A stretch of DNA of 64,000 nt. Origin: Polynucleobacter brandtiae. GTDB taxonomy: Bacteria; Pseudomonadota; Gammaproteobacteria; Burkholderiales; Burkholderiaceae. Below, one piece after another: positions 29,666 to 38,206 of this stretch. The notes beneath the pieces are model-generated. The model was not told where the DNA came from, made no database searches, and saw only the letters and a list, made by a program, of their open reading frames with translations. The stretch lies in the NCBI RefSeq assembly GCF_002797575.1, contig NZ_PGTX01000003.1, forward strand, positions 186,001 through 250,000. Direction: 5' to 3'. The position numbers and the translations under genes are program-made. Position 1 is the first letter of the stretch. Each line of letters begins with the position of its first letter.

Positions 29666-30067
29666 TTAGCGCTTACTGAACTGCTTACGACGACGCGCGC
29701 CGTGCAGACCCACTTTTTTACGCTCAACTTCACGAGCATCGCGAGTAACCAAACCTGCTTTAGACAGTGCTGGCTTCAAGGTATTGTCGTAGTCGATTAA
29801 TGCACGAGTCACACCGTGACGTACTGCACCAGCTTGACCAGTTTCCCCACCACCACTAACGTTCACTTTAATATCAAAGGTTGTTAGGTGTGCCGTGAGA
29901 GCCAAAGGCTGACGAGCGATCATGCGGGATGTTTCACGCGCAAAATAGGCATCGATGGGTTTACCGTTAACGATAATTTCACCTTTGCCAGATTTAATAA
30001 ATACGCGAGCCACAGAGCTCTTGCGACGACCCGTACCGTAATTCCAATTTCCGTAATTAATAGCCAT
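29666..30067 (-). CDS. rpsI: 30S ribosomal protein S9
   Basis: Small-subunit protein whose C-terminal tail reaches the P-site tRNA. The sequence [14 protein letters not shown] near the N terminus, [14 protein letters not shown] in the middle and the basic tail RRRKQFSKR are canonical. It has 133 residues with a clear AAGGAAA Shine-Dalgarno, and follows rplM by 9 bp. Confidence 0.98.
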   Translation of the reverse strand: MAINYGNWNYGTGRRKSSVARVFIKSGKGEIIVNGKPIDAYFARETSRMIARQPLALTAHLTTFDIKVNVSGGGETGQAGAVRHGVTRALIDYDNTLKPALSKAGLVTRDAREVERKKVGLHGARRRKQFSKR

Positions 30068-30076
30068 TTGGTTTCC

Positions 30077-30505
30077 TTAGATCTCTAACGCTTTTGGCTG
30101 TTGAGCCGCATGCGGATGACTGGCGTCGCCATAGACTTTTAATTTCTTAATCATGGCATAACCGAGTGGGCCTTTTGGCAACATACCCTTCACAGCCTTC
30201 TCTAAGGCGCGACCTGGAAAACGATCTTGCATCTTGTCAAAGTTAGTCGAGCTAATACCGCCTGGGTATCCACTGTGACGGTAATAAATTTTATTCAAGC
30301 CTTTTGTGCCTGTAACACGCAGCTTAGAAGAGTTGATGACAACAATGAAGTCGCCGGTATCAACGTGGGGAGTGTATTCAGGCTTGTGCTTGCCGCGTAG
30401 ACGGAGTGCCACTTCACTGGCGACACGACCGAGGACTTTGTCCGTAGCGTCAATCACGAACCATTCATGCACTACCTCATGGGATTTTGCAGAAAAAGTT
30501 TTCAT
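30077..30505 (-). CDS. rplM: 50S ribosomal protein L13
   Basis: Early-assembly large-subunit protein. It has 142 residues with the family blocks [46 protein letters not shown] and [19 protein letters not shown]. It forms the conserved L13-S9 operon. In E. coli this operon is reported to be feedback-regulated by L13; here a leader of roughly 140 nt with a hairpin precedes it. Confidence 0.98.
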   Translation of the reverse strand: MKTFSAKSHEVVHEWFVIDATDKVLGRVASEVALRLRGKHKPEYTPHVDTGDFIVVINSSKLRVTGTKGLNKIYYRHSGYPGGISSTNFDKMQDRFPGRALEKAVKGMLPKGPLGYAMIKKLKVYGDASHPHAAQQPKALEI

Positions 30506-30613
30506 GATTTCTTAAATTGTTATAGTCAAAAAAATACTCCAATCAAGCTAATTCCACCTTGGCCCTGCTTATGTTTGCAAGCTCGCAGATTCGTTAACTT
30601 CATCGGTACAACA

Positions 30614-30636
30614 ATTGCCACTGACTGGATGGCAAT
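30614..30636 (-). promoter_or_regulatory. Hairpin in the rplM-rpsI mRNA leader
   Basis: ATTGCCA (30614-30620) and TGGCAAT (30630-30636) form a perfect 7-bp stem with a 9-base loop. It falls about 10 nt downstream of the inferred transcription start of rplM, within a leader of about 140 nt. An autoregulatory role is possible but is inferred only from position. Confidence 0.4.
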
Positions 30637-30651
30637 TCAGTAAAGCCTTAA

Positions 30652-30657
30652 ATTATA
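30652..30657 (-). promoter_or_regulatory. -10 element of the rplM-rpsI promoter
   Basis: A perfect minus-strand TATAAT lies at 30657 to 30652, giving a predicted start near 30645. No good -35 is seen at 16-18 bp spacing; the T-tract of the small-RNA terminator lies directly upstream. An activator or Fis-type upstream element may substitute for the -35. Confidence 0.5.
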
Positions 30658-30661
30658 ACCC

Positions 30662-30690
30662 AAAAAAAACCCAGGAACGAGTCCTGGGTT
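30662..30690 (-). terminator. Strong intrinsic terminator (candidate small RNA)
   Basis: On the minus strand AACCCAGGA - CTCGT - TCCTGGGTT forms a perfect 9-bp stem with a 5-base loop (arms 30682-30690 and 30668-30676), followed by a run of eight T. No protein gene on the minus strand ends here: the nearest upstream features are the oppositely oriented OsmC gene and rnpB. The terminator therefore needs a non-coding transcript to explain it. Confidence 0.85.
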
Positions 30691-30767
30691 GGAATCCACC
30701 TATGTTTAAGTGGAGGAGACACTGGGAGAAAATCAACTCTTATACAAGACTAATTTCCAATATTGAT
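30662..30767 (-). ncRNA. Candidate FNR-controlled small RNA with CU-rich anti-Shine-Dalgarno segment
   Basis: A predicted transcript of about 105 nt on the minus strand. Its start near 30767 is set by the -10 TATAGA (30779 to 30774), and its end by the terminator at 30662-30690. The middle carries a CU-rich stretch (UUCUCCC, then UGUCUCCUCC at 30721 to 30712), followed by a small UCCAC/GUGGA hairpin and the terminator stem. The UGUCUCCU part is exactly complementary to the ribosome-binding site AGGAGACA, found for example before the Tim44-domain gene (42136 to 42129). The layout resembles Hfq-type regulators such as FnrS or neisserial AniS in logic; no sequence homology is claimed. No convincing reading frame lies on this strand. 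Confidence 0.6.
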
Positions 30768-30773
30768 ATTGTA

Positions 30774-30779
30774 TCTATA
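30774..30779 (-). promoter_or_regulatory. -10 element of the candidate small RNA
   Basis: Minus-strand TATAGA places the start near 30767 and the FNR-type box at exactly -41.5. A second option, TTGCGT then TACAAT (30773 to 30768) with a 17-bp spacer, gives a near-consensus sigma-70 promoter starting near 30761, which would put the box at -47.5. Both give the same RNA within about 6 nt. Confidence 0.55.
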
Positions 30780-30801
30780 AAGATGGTGCGACGCAAGAAA
30801 A

Positions 30802-30815
30802 TTGATCAAAATCAA
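30802..30815. promoter_or_regulatory. FNR/Anr-type binding site, perfect consensus
   Basis: TTGAT-CAAA-ATCAA matches the FNR consensus TTGAT-N4-ATCAA at all ten fixed positions. Its centre, 30808.5, is 41.5 bp upstream of the start predicted for the candidate small RNA, the class II activator position. It is also 100 bp upstream of the divergent OsmC-family gene and could act there as well (about -61.5 if that gene starts near 30870, with GATAAA as -10). Confidence 0.7.
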
Positions 30816-30907
30816 CTTTATGAAGCCTTTTAGCCAAAACAAGGATGTAATAAAATTGATAAACTATTGATAATATTGATTAATTTAGTAAGTAAGGGGT
30901 CACTAAT

Positions 30908-31330
30908 ATGGAATGTACAGTTTCTTGGCTGGGTACGGATGGTATGGCTTTTTCAGCCGAAACAGGTAGTGGCCACCTTGTGAACATGGACGGCGCTCCC
31001 GAAGCTGGTGGCAGAAACCTGGCCCCAAGACCCATGGAGCTTCTGTTGGCTGGTGCCGGTGGATGCTCAGCATTCGATGTGGTGTTAATCCTTCAGCGCT
31101 CTAGACAGGCGATTACAGCTTGCAATGTCAGTCTTCGGGCGGAGCGTACCAGCGAGGACCCCAAGGTCTTTACCAAAATCAATCTGCACTTTCAGGTTAC
31201 CGGCAAGGATCTCGACGCTGCCAGGGTAGATCGGGCAGTAAAACTGTCTCATGAGAAATATTGCTCGGCAACTGCAATGCTAGCCAAAACTGCTGAGCTG
31301 ACCTACAGCGTTGAGGTCATTGCAGAATAA
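30908..31330 (+). CDS. OsmC/YhfA family protein
   Basis: A 140-residue OsmC-fold protein. The family is best known for thiol-dependent peroxide reduction; the second conserved cysteine region is SHEKYCSATAMLAKT and the first GAGGCSAFDVV, so both redox cysteines are present. It resembles the YhfA branch, whose substrate is unknown. The upstream region is very A/T-rich, with three ATTGAT repeats (30855, 30866, 30875) and the FNR-type box further up. Its stop lies 2 bp from the 3' end of the convergent RNase P RNA. Confidence 0.88.
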   Translation: MECTVSWLGTDGMAFSAETGSGHLVNMDGAPEAGGRNLAPRPMELLLAGAGGCSAFDVVLILQRSRQAITACNVSLRAERTSEDPKVFTKINLHFQVTGKDLDAARVDRAVKLSHEKYCSATAMLAKTAELTYSVEVIAE

Positions 31331-31332
31331 GT

Positions 31333-31639
31333 GCAGAGTCAATCGATAAGCCGGATTCTGTCGCCCAGATTTGCATCCGGGGGCAATCATTCCTCTAGGC
31401 CGGCAGTTACCTGACGGCTCAAGCTCCCTACCCGCAGACTCAGCGGGTCGCCTCATCGCCTGCTTACTTGGGATTGCTCCAGGTGGAGGTTACCGCGTTT
31501 CACCGTAACTAAATACGCTCGTCTCTGTGGCCCTATTCCTCACGTCACCGTGGATGGCCGTTAGCCATCACCCTACCCTATGGAGTCCGGACTTTCCTCC
31601 CCCTCAATAAAGAGGCGGCGATTGCCCAATTGACTCTGC
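31333..31639 (-). ncRNA. rnpB: RNase P RNA (class A)
   Basis: Catalytic RNA of RNase P, which matures tRNA 5' ends. The minus strand shows the hallmark segments GGAGGAAAGUCCGGACUCC near the 5' end, GUAAGCAGGC-type J11/12 sequence, and ACAGAAUCCGGCUUAUCGA near the 3' end. The ends pair through GCAGAGUCAAU / AUUGACUCUGC-type complementarity (P1). The length is about 307 nt; boundaries are set from the P1 helix and may be off by a few bases. Confidence 0.95.
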
Positions 31640-31683
31640 GCATGCAGTCTAACGCAGTCGCAGAAATAACGCTTGAAATTAAA

Positions 31684-32745
31684 TTAGGCCAAAGACCATG
31701 CAATCGTTCCGCCAGCACGTAAAGGGACGATTGTTTCATTACCCAAAGGCAGCTCGGCCGGAATAGATTGCGCTTGCTTCACTAGTGTTATTTTTTTGGT
31801 ATTGCGAGGCAGGGAGTAAAAATCAGGTCCAAAGAAGCTAGCGAAACCTTCTAATTTATCAAGTCGATCTACGCTCTCAAATGCCTCTGCATACAGACCT
31901 AGCGCATTAAAGGCGCTGTAGCAACCCGCACAACCACAAGCCGCCTCTTTTGCACCTTTGGCATGCGGTGCACTATCAGTACCCAAGAAAAATCGAGCAT
32001 TACCGCTCGTGGCAGCCTCAAGCAAAGCAACACGATGCTCTTCACGCTTGAGAACAGGTAGGCAATAGTGATGCGGACGAATACCCCCAGAAAAAATGGC
32101 ATTGCGATTCATCAACAGGTGTTGAGGAGTGATTGTTGCAGCGATAAGATTTTTCCCGTTGGTTTGCGTATCGCGAACATAGTGCACGGCCTGCTTTGTG
32201 GTGATGTGCTCAAAGACAATCTTGAGCTCTGGAAAGTCCTTACGTAGCGGCTCAAGCACTTGATCAATAAATACGGCCTCACGATCAAAGATATCAATCT
32301 GTGCACTCGTAACTTCACCATGCAATAGTAACGGCATGCCTACCGCTTGCATGGCCTCCAGAACCCCATAGCAATTTTTAATGTCGCTTACCCCGGCATC
32401 ACTGTTAGTTGTTGCGCCCGAAGGGTAAAGCTTGAATCCAACAATGCCAGCGGCCTTAGCTTTACGCACTTCCTCTATAGCAGTATTGTCGGTCAAATAT
32501 AAAGTCATCAATGGCGTAAAACTGTTGAAGCCCAACAATTGCAGATTGGCCTCAATGCGCGCACGATATTGCACTGCTAAATCCACTGTGATTACTGGTG
32601 GCTTCAAATTTGGCATGATGATAGCGCGCGCGAACTCACGAGCAGTATCAGCCAGGACATCCCTCATCACTTCACCATCACGGATGTGCAAGTGCCAGTC
32701 ATCTGGCTGAATTATTTGAATCGATTGAATTGAGTTTGTAGGCAT
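31684..32745 (-). CDS. pyrC: Dihydroorotase PyrC
   Basis: Zinc amidohydrolase closing the dihydroorotate ring in pyrimidine synthesis. The metal motif [10 protein letters not shown] is near the N terminus, [14 protein letters not shown] includes the carboxylated lysine, and the catalytic Asp lies in [15 protein letters not shown]. It is the short E. coli type. An open frame extends to 32784, inside the upstream gene, but the ATG at 32745 ([12 protein letters not shown]) lies 5 bp after the glycerate kinase stop and gives 353 residues. Confidence 0.95.
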   Translation of the reverse strand: MPTNSIQSIQIIQPDDWHLHIRDGEVMRDVLADTAREFARAIIMPNLKPPVITVDLAVQYRARIEANLQLLGFNSFTPLMTLYLTDNTAIEEVRKAKAAGIVGFKLYPSGATTNSDAGVSDIKNCYGVLEAMQAVGMPLLLHGEVTSAQIDIFDREAVFIDQVLEPLRKDFPELKIVFEHITTKQAVHYVRDTQTNGKNLIAATITPQHLLMNRNAIFSGGIRPHHYCLPVLKREEHRVALLEAATSGNARFFLGTDSAPHAKGAKEAACGCAGCYSAFNALGLYAEAFESVDRLDKLEGFASFFGPDFYSLPRNTKKITLVKQAQSIPAELPLGNETIVPLRAGGTIAWSLA

Positions 32746-32749
32746 ATAT

Positions 32750-34081
32750 TTATTCAGAATTAACCAAGATGATGCGGAAATCATTCACATTTGTCAGTGT
32801 AGGGCCAGTTTCTACCAAAGCATCTAATTGTGCAAAAAAACCATAAGAATTATGTTGCACCAAATATTGCTCCGCAACTAAACATTGCACTTGGGCAGCC
32901 GCCCTAAGCTCAGGGCTAAACCAAGCGCCAGCGTTCTTCTCACTGCCATCAATACCATCAGTATCCGCTGCTAAGGCAGAGATATTCAAAATGTCATGAG
33001 TAGCATTGAAGAAAGAAAGTAGAAATTCACTGCAGCGTCCGCCACGCCCTCGTATGCCAGTTGGCAGTGTCACAGTGCACTCACCCCCAGAAATAAAAGC
33101 GAGCGGTTTTTTCTTGAGCCGTCCATCGGCAATCGCTTTTTTTACTAGGTCCGCCTGCTCTATACCCACACGCTGGGCTTCGCCGGTAATCGTATCCCCC
33201 AACATTACCACTTCATAGCCAAGCCGGCCTACATATTCTGCTGCTGCCTCTAAACTTTTGTAAGCGGTCGCAATCACATGATTATTCACTTGGGCAAATT
33301 GCAAATCTTGCTCTTTCAAAGTCTCCACAATCTCACCTACGCATCCACGCCGCAAGTGATCCAACACGGATGCTGGAATAACTCCCTCACCCAAATAATA
33401 TTGATGAAGGAGATCTAGAGCATCTTGATAGGTTGAGTAATCAGCGGCACATGGGCCGCTACCAATATTGGCGGGTGAGTCGCCCGTTACATCAGAAATC
33501 AATAAAGCTTCAACGCGAACGCCCTTAGCAATAGCTAGCCTTGCTAAATTACCACCCAAAATAGCTGACAAATGCTTGCGAACAATATTCATTTCCTCAA
33601 TGGGCGCACCAGAGCGCAATAAAGCCTCTGTGGTCTGACGCATATCTTCCATGGTGATGCCGGCTTGTGGAAGTGTGAGTAGACTAGAGCCTCCACCAGA
33701 AATCAGGGCAATCATGACATCACCCTGCTTTAAGTCGTTAACAAGATCAAAGATAGCTTTAGCACCATCCATTCCAGCTTGATCTGGGACGGGATGTCCT
33801 GCCTCGATAATCTGAATATGACGAGTTGGAGAGTAATGCCCATAGCGGGTAATCACTAGCCCCTCCAAAAGGACTTGAGGCCAATGTATTGCCGCATAAG
33901 ATTCCAAGGCACTAGCCATTGCAGCGCTTGCCTTACCAGCACCCACAACCAGACATCTCCCCTTAGGCTCTTGTCCTGGCAGAAAAATCTGTTGAAGGCA
34001 TTCTGGAACGATTAACTTTGGATCAGCAACCGCAACAGCAGCTGCAAATGCATTTTTGAGGATTTTTTCTGACGAGGTCAT
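32750..34081 (-). CDS. Glycerate kinase, type 2 (GckA/TtuD, MOFRL family)
   Basis: Phosphorylates D-glycerate, probably to 2-phosphoglycerate, feeding glyoxylate-derived carbon into glycolysis. The N-terminal DUF4147 domain shows [16 protein letters not shown] and [13 protein letters not shown]. The C-terminal MOFRL domain shows [20 protein letters not shown] and [17 protein letters not shown]. It has 443 residues. The next gene downstream is pyrC, and an Atm1-type exporter is 9 bp upstream. The exact product (2- or 3-phosphoglycerate) is inferred from the family. Confidence 0.9.
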   Translation of the reverse strand: MTSSEKILKNAFAAAVAVADPKLIVPECLQQIFLPGQEPKGRCLVVGAGKASAAMASALESYAAIHWPQVLLEGLVITRYGHYSPTRHIQIIEAGHPVPDQAGMDGAKAIFDLVNDLKQGDVMIALISGGGSSLLTLPQAGITMEDMRQTTEALLRSGAPIEEMNIVRKHLSAILGGNLARLAIAKGVRVEALLISDVTGDSPANIGSGPCAADYSTYQDALDLLHQYYLGEGVIPASVLDHLRRGCVGEIVETLKEQDLQFAQVNNHVIATAYKSLEAAAEYVGRLGYEVVMLGDTITGEAQRVGIEQADLVKKAIADGRLKKKPLAFISGGECTVTLPTGIRGRGGRCSEFLLSFFNATHDILNISALAADTDGIDGSEKNAGAWFSPELRAAAQVQCLVAEQYLVQHNSYGFFAQLDALVETGPTLTNVNDFRIILVNSE

Positions 34082-34090
34082 ACCCGTATT

Positions 34091-35914
34091 TTAATCAAGG
34101 ATAGCGCGTTCTTGCATCTGCCACATTTCGGTATAGTGGCTATTGGCAGTCAATAATTCAGCGTGCGTACCGCGCTCAACAATCTGCCCTCGTTCCATAA
34201 CGAGTATTTGATCAGCATGAATAATGGTAGAAAGTCGATGCGCAATAATCAAAGTAGTACGATTTTTAGCTAAGCCCAACAACTCTTCCTGGAAAGCCCT
34301 CTCTGTTTTTGAATCCAAAGCAGAAGTCGCCTCATCAAAAATCAACATAGCCGGTTTTTTCAATAAAGTGCGAGCGATAGCTACGCGCTGCTTCTCACCA
34401 CCGGAGAGCTTTAGACCCCGCTCGCCCACTTGAGTGTCATATCCATCTGGTAGGCGCTTAATAAAACCATCAATCTGCGCCGCTCTTGCAGCCTCATGGA
34501 TTTCCTCGATCGAGGCATTCGGATTGCCGTAAGCAATGTTGTATCCGATGGTGTCATTAAACAGCACCGTATCTTGTGGCACGATACCAATTGCTTTGCG
34601 CAAACTAGTCTGAGTCACCTGAATAATATTTTGTCCATCTATTAAGATCTGACCAGACTGAACATCATAAAAACGAAATAGCAAGCGGGCTAAAGTGCTC
34701 TTACCCGCCCCGCTGCGACCTACTACAGCAGTGATTGTTCCAGCCGGAATATTAAAACTCACATCACGCAGAATTTCTCGCTTCTGATCATAGTGAAACG
34801 AGACATGCTCAAAGCGCACATCAGGGCCTCGCCCATGATTAGCAATTTGCAAAGGTTTGGCATTCGGAATATCGGCAACTTCCTTATCCGTATCGAGAAG
34901 CGAAAACATTCTATCCATATCGGTCAGGGCTTGTTTGATCTCACGATAGATAACCCCCAAGAAATTTAAAGGAATATAGAGTTGAATCATTAACGTGTTG
35001 ACCAACACCAGATCACCCAAGGTCATCGTTTGATCAATCACTCCCAGCGTCGATCGCCATAGCACTAAGACTAAGCCAACGGCAATGATCATTTGCTGCC
35101 CTAAATTCAGGACTGCCAACGATTTTTGAGACTTCACTGCAGCAACTTGATAACGCTGAAGGTTTTGATCATAGCGTCCAGCTTCAAAAGCTTCGTTACC
35201 AAAATATTTGACAGTCTCAAAATTGAGTAAAGAATCAATCGCCTTTTGATTGGCTTTTGAATCCATCTCATTCATCGTGCGCCGAAAATGGGAACGCCAT
35301 TCAGTGACCACTACGGTGAAGGCGATGTAGAGCACTAGTGCGACTAAGGTAATCACTGCAAACCAAATATCGTATGCATAGGCTAGATAGCCTAAGACCA
35401 AGCAAAACTCGATCAAAGTAGGCAAGATACTGTAAAGCGAGTAAGAGATCAGTGACTGTATCCCGCGAGTACCGCGTTCAATATCACGGCTAACACCGCC
35501 AGTTTGTCTTGCTAAATGAAAGCTGAGAGCCAAGGCATGTAGATGCTCAAATACTTTAAGGGCAACCTTACGAACGGCATTTTGAGTTACGCGTGCAAAC
35601 AAGGACTCACGTAATTCTGTAAATAAAGAAGTTGATATTCTTAAAAGGCCATATGCCAAAATCAAGACTGTAGGAACGACGAGTAGGACCTGCGCAGAAT
35701 CTGATTTGATATTTAAAGTGTCAATTAATTGCTTCATTAGAATTGGAATTCCAAGATTACTTACCTTGGCGGCAACAAGACAAGTTAAGGCAATCGCAAC
35801 TCTGAATTTATATTCCAGCAAGTAAGGGAGTAAATCACGAATCACTTTCCAATCATTTCCCCGAGCGGCCGTAGGAGTTTGTGCGGAATAATGGTGGCCT
35901 GATGCAGGTCTCAT
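34091..35914 (-). CDS. Atm1/HMT-type ABC exporter, fused membrane and ATPase domains
   Basis: Half-transporter of the ABCB7/Atm1 type, whose relatives export glutathione-based sulfur or metal species. Six membrane helices (residues 30-320) precede the ATPase. Walker A is GRSGAGKSTLARL, the signature is LSGGEKQRVAIARTLL, Walker B is AMLIFDEATSALDS, and the H-loop is IIAHRLSTI. It has 607 residues. The Atm1 label rests on N-terminal segment character (VSNLGIPILMKQLID); the substrate is inferred. Confidence 0.85.
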   Translation of the reverse strand: MRPASGHHYSAQTPTAARGNDWKVIRDLLPYLLEYKFRVAIALTCLVAAKVSNLGIPILMKQLIDTLNIKSDSAQVLLVVPTVLILAYGLLRISTSLFTELRESLFARVTQNAVRKVALKVFEHLHALALSFHLARQTGGVSRDIERGTRGIQSLISYSLYSILPTLIEFCLVLGYLAYAYDIWFAVITLVALVLYIAFTVVVTEWRSHFRRTMNEMDSKANQKAIDSLLNFETVKYFGNEAFEAGRYDQNLQRYQVAAVKSQKSLAVLNLGQQMIIAVGLVLVLWRSTLGVIDQTMTLGDLVLVNTLMIQLYIPLNFLGVIYREIKQALTDMDRMFSLLDTDKEVADIPNAKPLQIANHGRGPDVRFEHVSFHYDQKREILRDVSFNIPAGTITAVVGRSGAGKSTLARLLFRFYDVQSGQILIDGQNIIQVTQTSLRKAIGIVPQDTVLFNDTIGYNIAYGNPNASIEEIHEAARAAQIDGFIKRLPDGYDTQVGERGLKLSGGEKQRVAIARTLLKKPAMLIFDEATSALDSKTERAFQEELLGLAKNRTTLIIAHRLSTIIHADQILVMERGQIVERGTHAELLTANSHYTEMWQMQERAILD

Positions 35915-35923
35915 GTGTCTACC

Positions 35924-36370
35924 TTAATTTGACGCTAAAAATAACTGCGAAATAGCTTGCCCATTGCTGGGTGAAAAACACAAGCTAGCAGCCTCTTGAA
36001 AATGCACCCACTGATAAGCTACATGTTCTCTGGGGGCAAGTGTAATGGGAGTGTCATCAGGCACCAGTAGTGAAAACCAATGCTCGGTATTCTTGATTAC
36101 TCCAGGAGCATATCGATGACGCCACTGGGGATAAATCTCATAATCAATCTGATGATGCATGCTTTGCAATGCGTCTAAAGGTAAGAGGGCAACATTAATT
36201 CCTGTTTCCTCGTGCACCTCTCGCGCGGCAGCTACAGAAAGATCCTCATCGATCACATCAATACTGCCAGTGACCGATTGCCAAAAGTTGGCTTTATCAG
36301 CCCGCTCAATTAATAGCACTTCCCCATTCGATTTATAGATTACAACTAAAACCGAAATGGGGATTTTCAA
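35924..36370 (-). CDS. nudB: Dihydroneopterin triphosphate diphosphatase NudB (Nudix)
   Basis: Nudix hydrolase that removes pyrophosphate from dihydroneopterin triphosphate in folate synthesis. The Nudix box is complete, from GSIDVID through AAREVHEETGI. It has 148 residues, and its position directly downstream of aspS (20 bp) mirrors a common proteobacterial arrangement that supports the NudB assignment. Activity on dATP is possible for the family. Confidence 0.87.
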   Translation of the reverse strand: MKIPISVLVVIYKSNGEVLLIERADKANFWQSVTGSIDVIDEDLSVAAAREVHEETGINVALLPLDALQSMHHQIDYEIYPQWRHRYAPGVIKNTEHWFSLLVPDDTPITLAPREHVAYQWVHFQEAASLCFSPSNGQAISQLFLASN

Positions 36371-36390
36371 AATACTGTAAAAGTCTTTTA

Positions 36391-38190
36391 TTAAGCCGCT
36401 GGAGTCGTTTGACGCAAGCGAATATGCAATTCGCGTAATTGACGCTCATCAACTGGGCTAGGAGCCTGAGTTAGCAAGCACTGTGCCCGCTGTGTTTTAG
36501 GAAAAGCAATAACGTCACGGATCGAATCGGCACCGGTCATCATGGTCACAATACGATCCAATCCAAAGGCAACGCCTCCATGGGGAGGAGCACCGTACTG
36601 CAGTGCATCCAACAAGAAACCAAACTTTGCCTGGGCTTCCTCAGGACCAATATTCAATGCGCGGAATACTTTACTTTGCACTGCCTCTTGGTGAATACGT
36701 ACTGAGCCGCCACCGATTTCACTACCATTTAGAACCATGTCATACGCTTTTGCTAGGCACTTACCTGGATCAGATTCAAGATAATGCATATGCTCATCTT
36801 TAGGGCTCGTGAACGGGTGATGGCAGGCCACCCAACGAGCTTCACCCTCGTCGTAATCAAACATTGGGAAATCCACTACCCACAATGGCTTCCAACCTGC
36901 AGTAGAAAGGCCATGCTCTTTACCCCAAGCAGAGTGCCCAATTTTCAAGCGCAAGTTACCAATGGCATCGTTCACTACTTTTTCTTTATCAGCACCAAAG
37001 AAAATAATATCGCCATCTTTAGCGCCAGTGCGCTTCAGAATGCCTTCAATAGCAGCGTCATGTAAATTCTTAACGATTGGGGATTGCAAACCATTACGAC
37101 CCTCTGCTACAGAATTCACCTTAATCCAAGCCAAACCTTTAGCGCCATAAATACTGACAAATTGAGTGTAGTCATCAATTTCGCTACGGCTAATTTCTGA
37201 GCCTCCTGGAACGCACAGACCAACAACGCGACCATCTTCTTGATTGGCCGCCCCAGAGAATACTTTGAAATCGACATCTTTCATCAAATCCGTTAATTCG
37301 GTAAATTCGAAATTCACACGCAAATCTGGCTTATCTGATCCAAAACGTGCCATGCCCTCGGAATAGGGCATGGTTGGGAATGGGTTTGCTAGCTCTACAT
37401 TCATCGTTGTCTTAAAAATATGACGGATCATATTTTCAAATAATTCACGAATCTCAACCTCATCCATAAAAGCAGTTTCACAGTCGATCTGAGTAAATTC
37501 AGGCTGACGATCAGCGCGTAAATCTTCATCGCGGAAACATTTTGTAATTTGGTAGTAACGATCAAAACCCGCCACCATCAATAACTGCTTAAATAACTGA
37601 GGAGATTGTGGCAAGGCAAAAAATTGTCCATCATGTACGCGAGATGGCACCAAGTAATCACGTGCGCCTTCAGGAGTACTCTTAGTCAACATTGGCGTTT
37701 CAATATCGATAAAGCCTGCAGCATCTAAGTAACGACGGCATTCCATGGCTACGTTGTAACGCAAACGTAAATTCTTTTGCATTTGCGGACGACGCAGGTC
37801 TAGAACTCGATGCATTAGGCGTGTAGTCTCAGATAAATTCTCGTCATCAAGCTGGAATGGGGGGGTAATCGAGGCATTCAGAATAACTAAGCTATGACAA
37901 AGAATTTCTACTTTGCCACTGGCGACGTCATTATTTTCAGTACCCGTTGGGCGGGCGCGCACTAGGCCTTTAATTTGAATACAGAACTCATTACGCACTT
38001 GCTCTGCTAATGCAAACATCTCTGGGCGATCTGGATCGCAGACAACCTGAACAAAACCTTGGTGATCTCTTAAGTCAATAAAGATCACGCCGCCATGATC
38101 ACGGCGACGATTGACCCATCCAGAGAGGGTGACTTCCGTACCAATAAGGGCTTCGGTTACCTGGCCGCAGGTATGGCTTCGCATCGACAT
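36391..38190 (-). CDS. aspS: Aspartate--tRNA(Asp/Asn) ligase, predicted non-discriminating
   Basis: Class II synthetase of 599 residues with anticodon-binding OB-fold, catalytic core and the bacterial GAD insertion; motif 3 lies in [14 protein letters not shown]. Two specificity residues in the anticodon domain read H32 (RRRDHGG) and G83 (ARPTG). Discriminating enzymes such as E. coli have Leu and Lys there; the Pseudomonas aeruginosa non-discriminating enzyme has His and Gly. The enzyme therefore likely also makes Asp-tRNA(Asn), to be amidated by GatCAB. It precedes nudB and follows the DUF502 gene by 16 bp. Confidence 0.95.
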   Translation of the reverse strand: MSMRSHTCGQVTEALIGTEVTLSGWVNRRRDHGGVIFIDLRDHQGFVQVVCDPDRPEMFALAEQVRNEFCIQIKGLVRARPTGTENNDVASGKVEILCHSLVILNASITPPFQLDDENLSETTRLMHRVLDLRRPQMQKNLRLRYNVAMECRRYLDAAGFIDIETPMLTKSTPEGARDYLVPSRVHDGQFFALPQSPQLFKQLLMVAGFDRYYQITKCFRDEDLRADRQPEFTQIDCETAFMDEVEIRELFENMIRHIFKTTMNVELANPFPTMPYSEGMARFGSDKPDLRVNFEFTELTDLMKDVDFKVFSGAANQEDGRVVGLCVPGGSEISRSEIDDYTQFVSIYGAKGLAWIKVNSVAEGRNGLQSPIVKNLHDAAIEGILKRTGAKDGDIIFFGADKEKVVNDAIGNLRLKIGHSAWGKEHGLSTAGWKPLWVVDFPMFDYDEGEARWVACHHPFTSPKDEHMHYLESDPGKCLAKAYDMVLNGSEIGGGSVRIHQEAVQSKVFRALNIGPEEAQAKFGFLLDALQYGAPPHGGVAFGLDRIVTMMTGADSIRDVIAFPKTQRAQCLLTQAPSPVDERQLRELHIRLRQTTPAA

Positions 38191-38206
38191 AACAATTTCC
38201 TATAAA

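Noticed and set aside
30615..30833. Open frame of 72 codons on the plus strand across the small-RNA locus
   Set aside because: It runs through the rplM hairpin, a perfect intrinsic terminator and the FNR box, has no ribosome-binding site, and its composition is not protein-like. The regulatory reading explains the same bases better.
31640..31683. Promoter for rnpB
   Set aside because: Only a weak TAGACT -10-like hexamer with no -35 at proper spacing could be seen; rnpB might also be read from the pyrC transcript.
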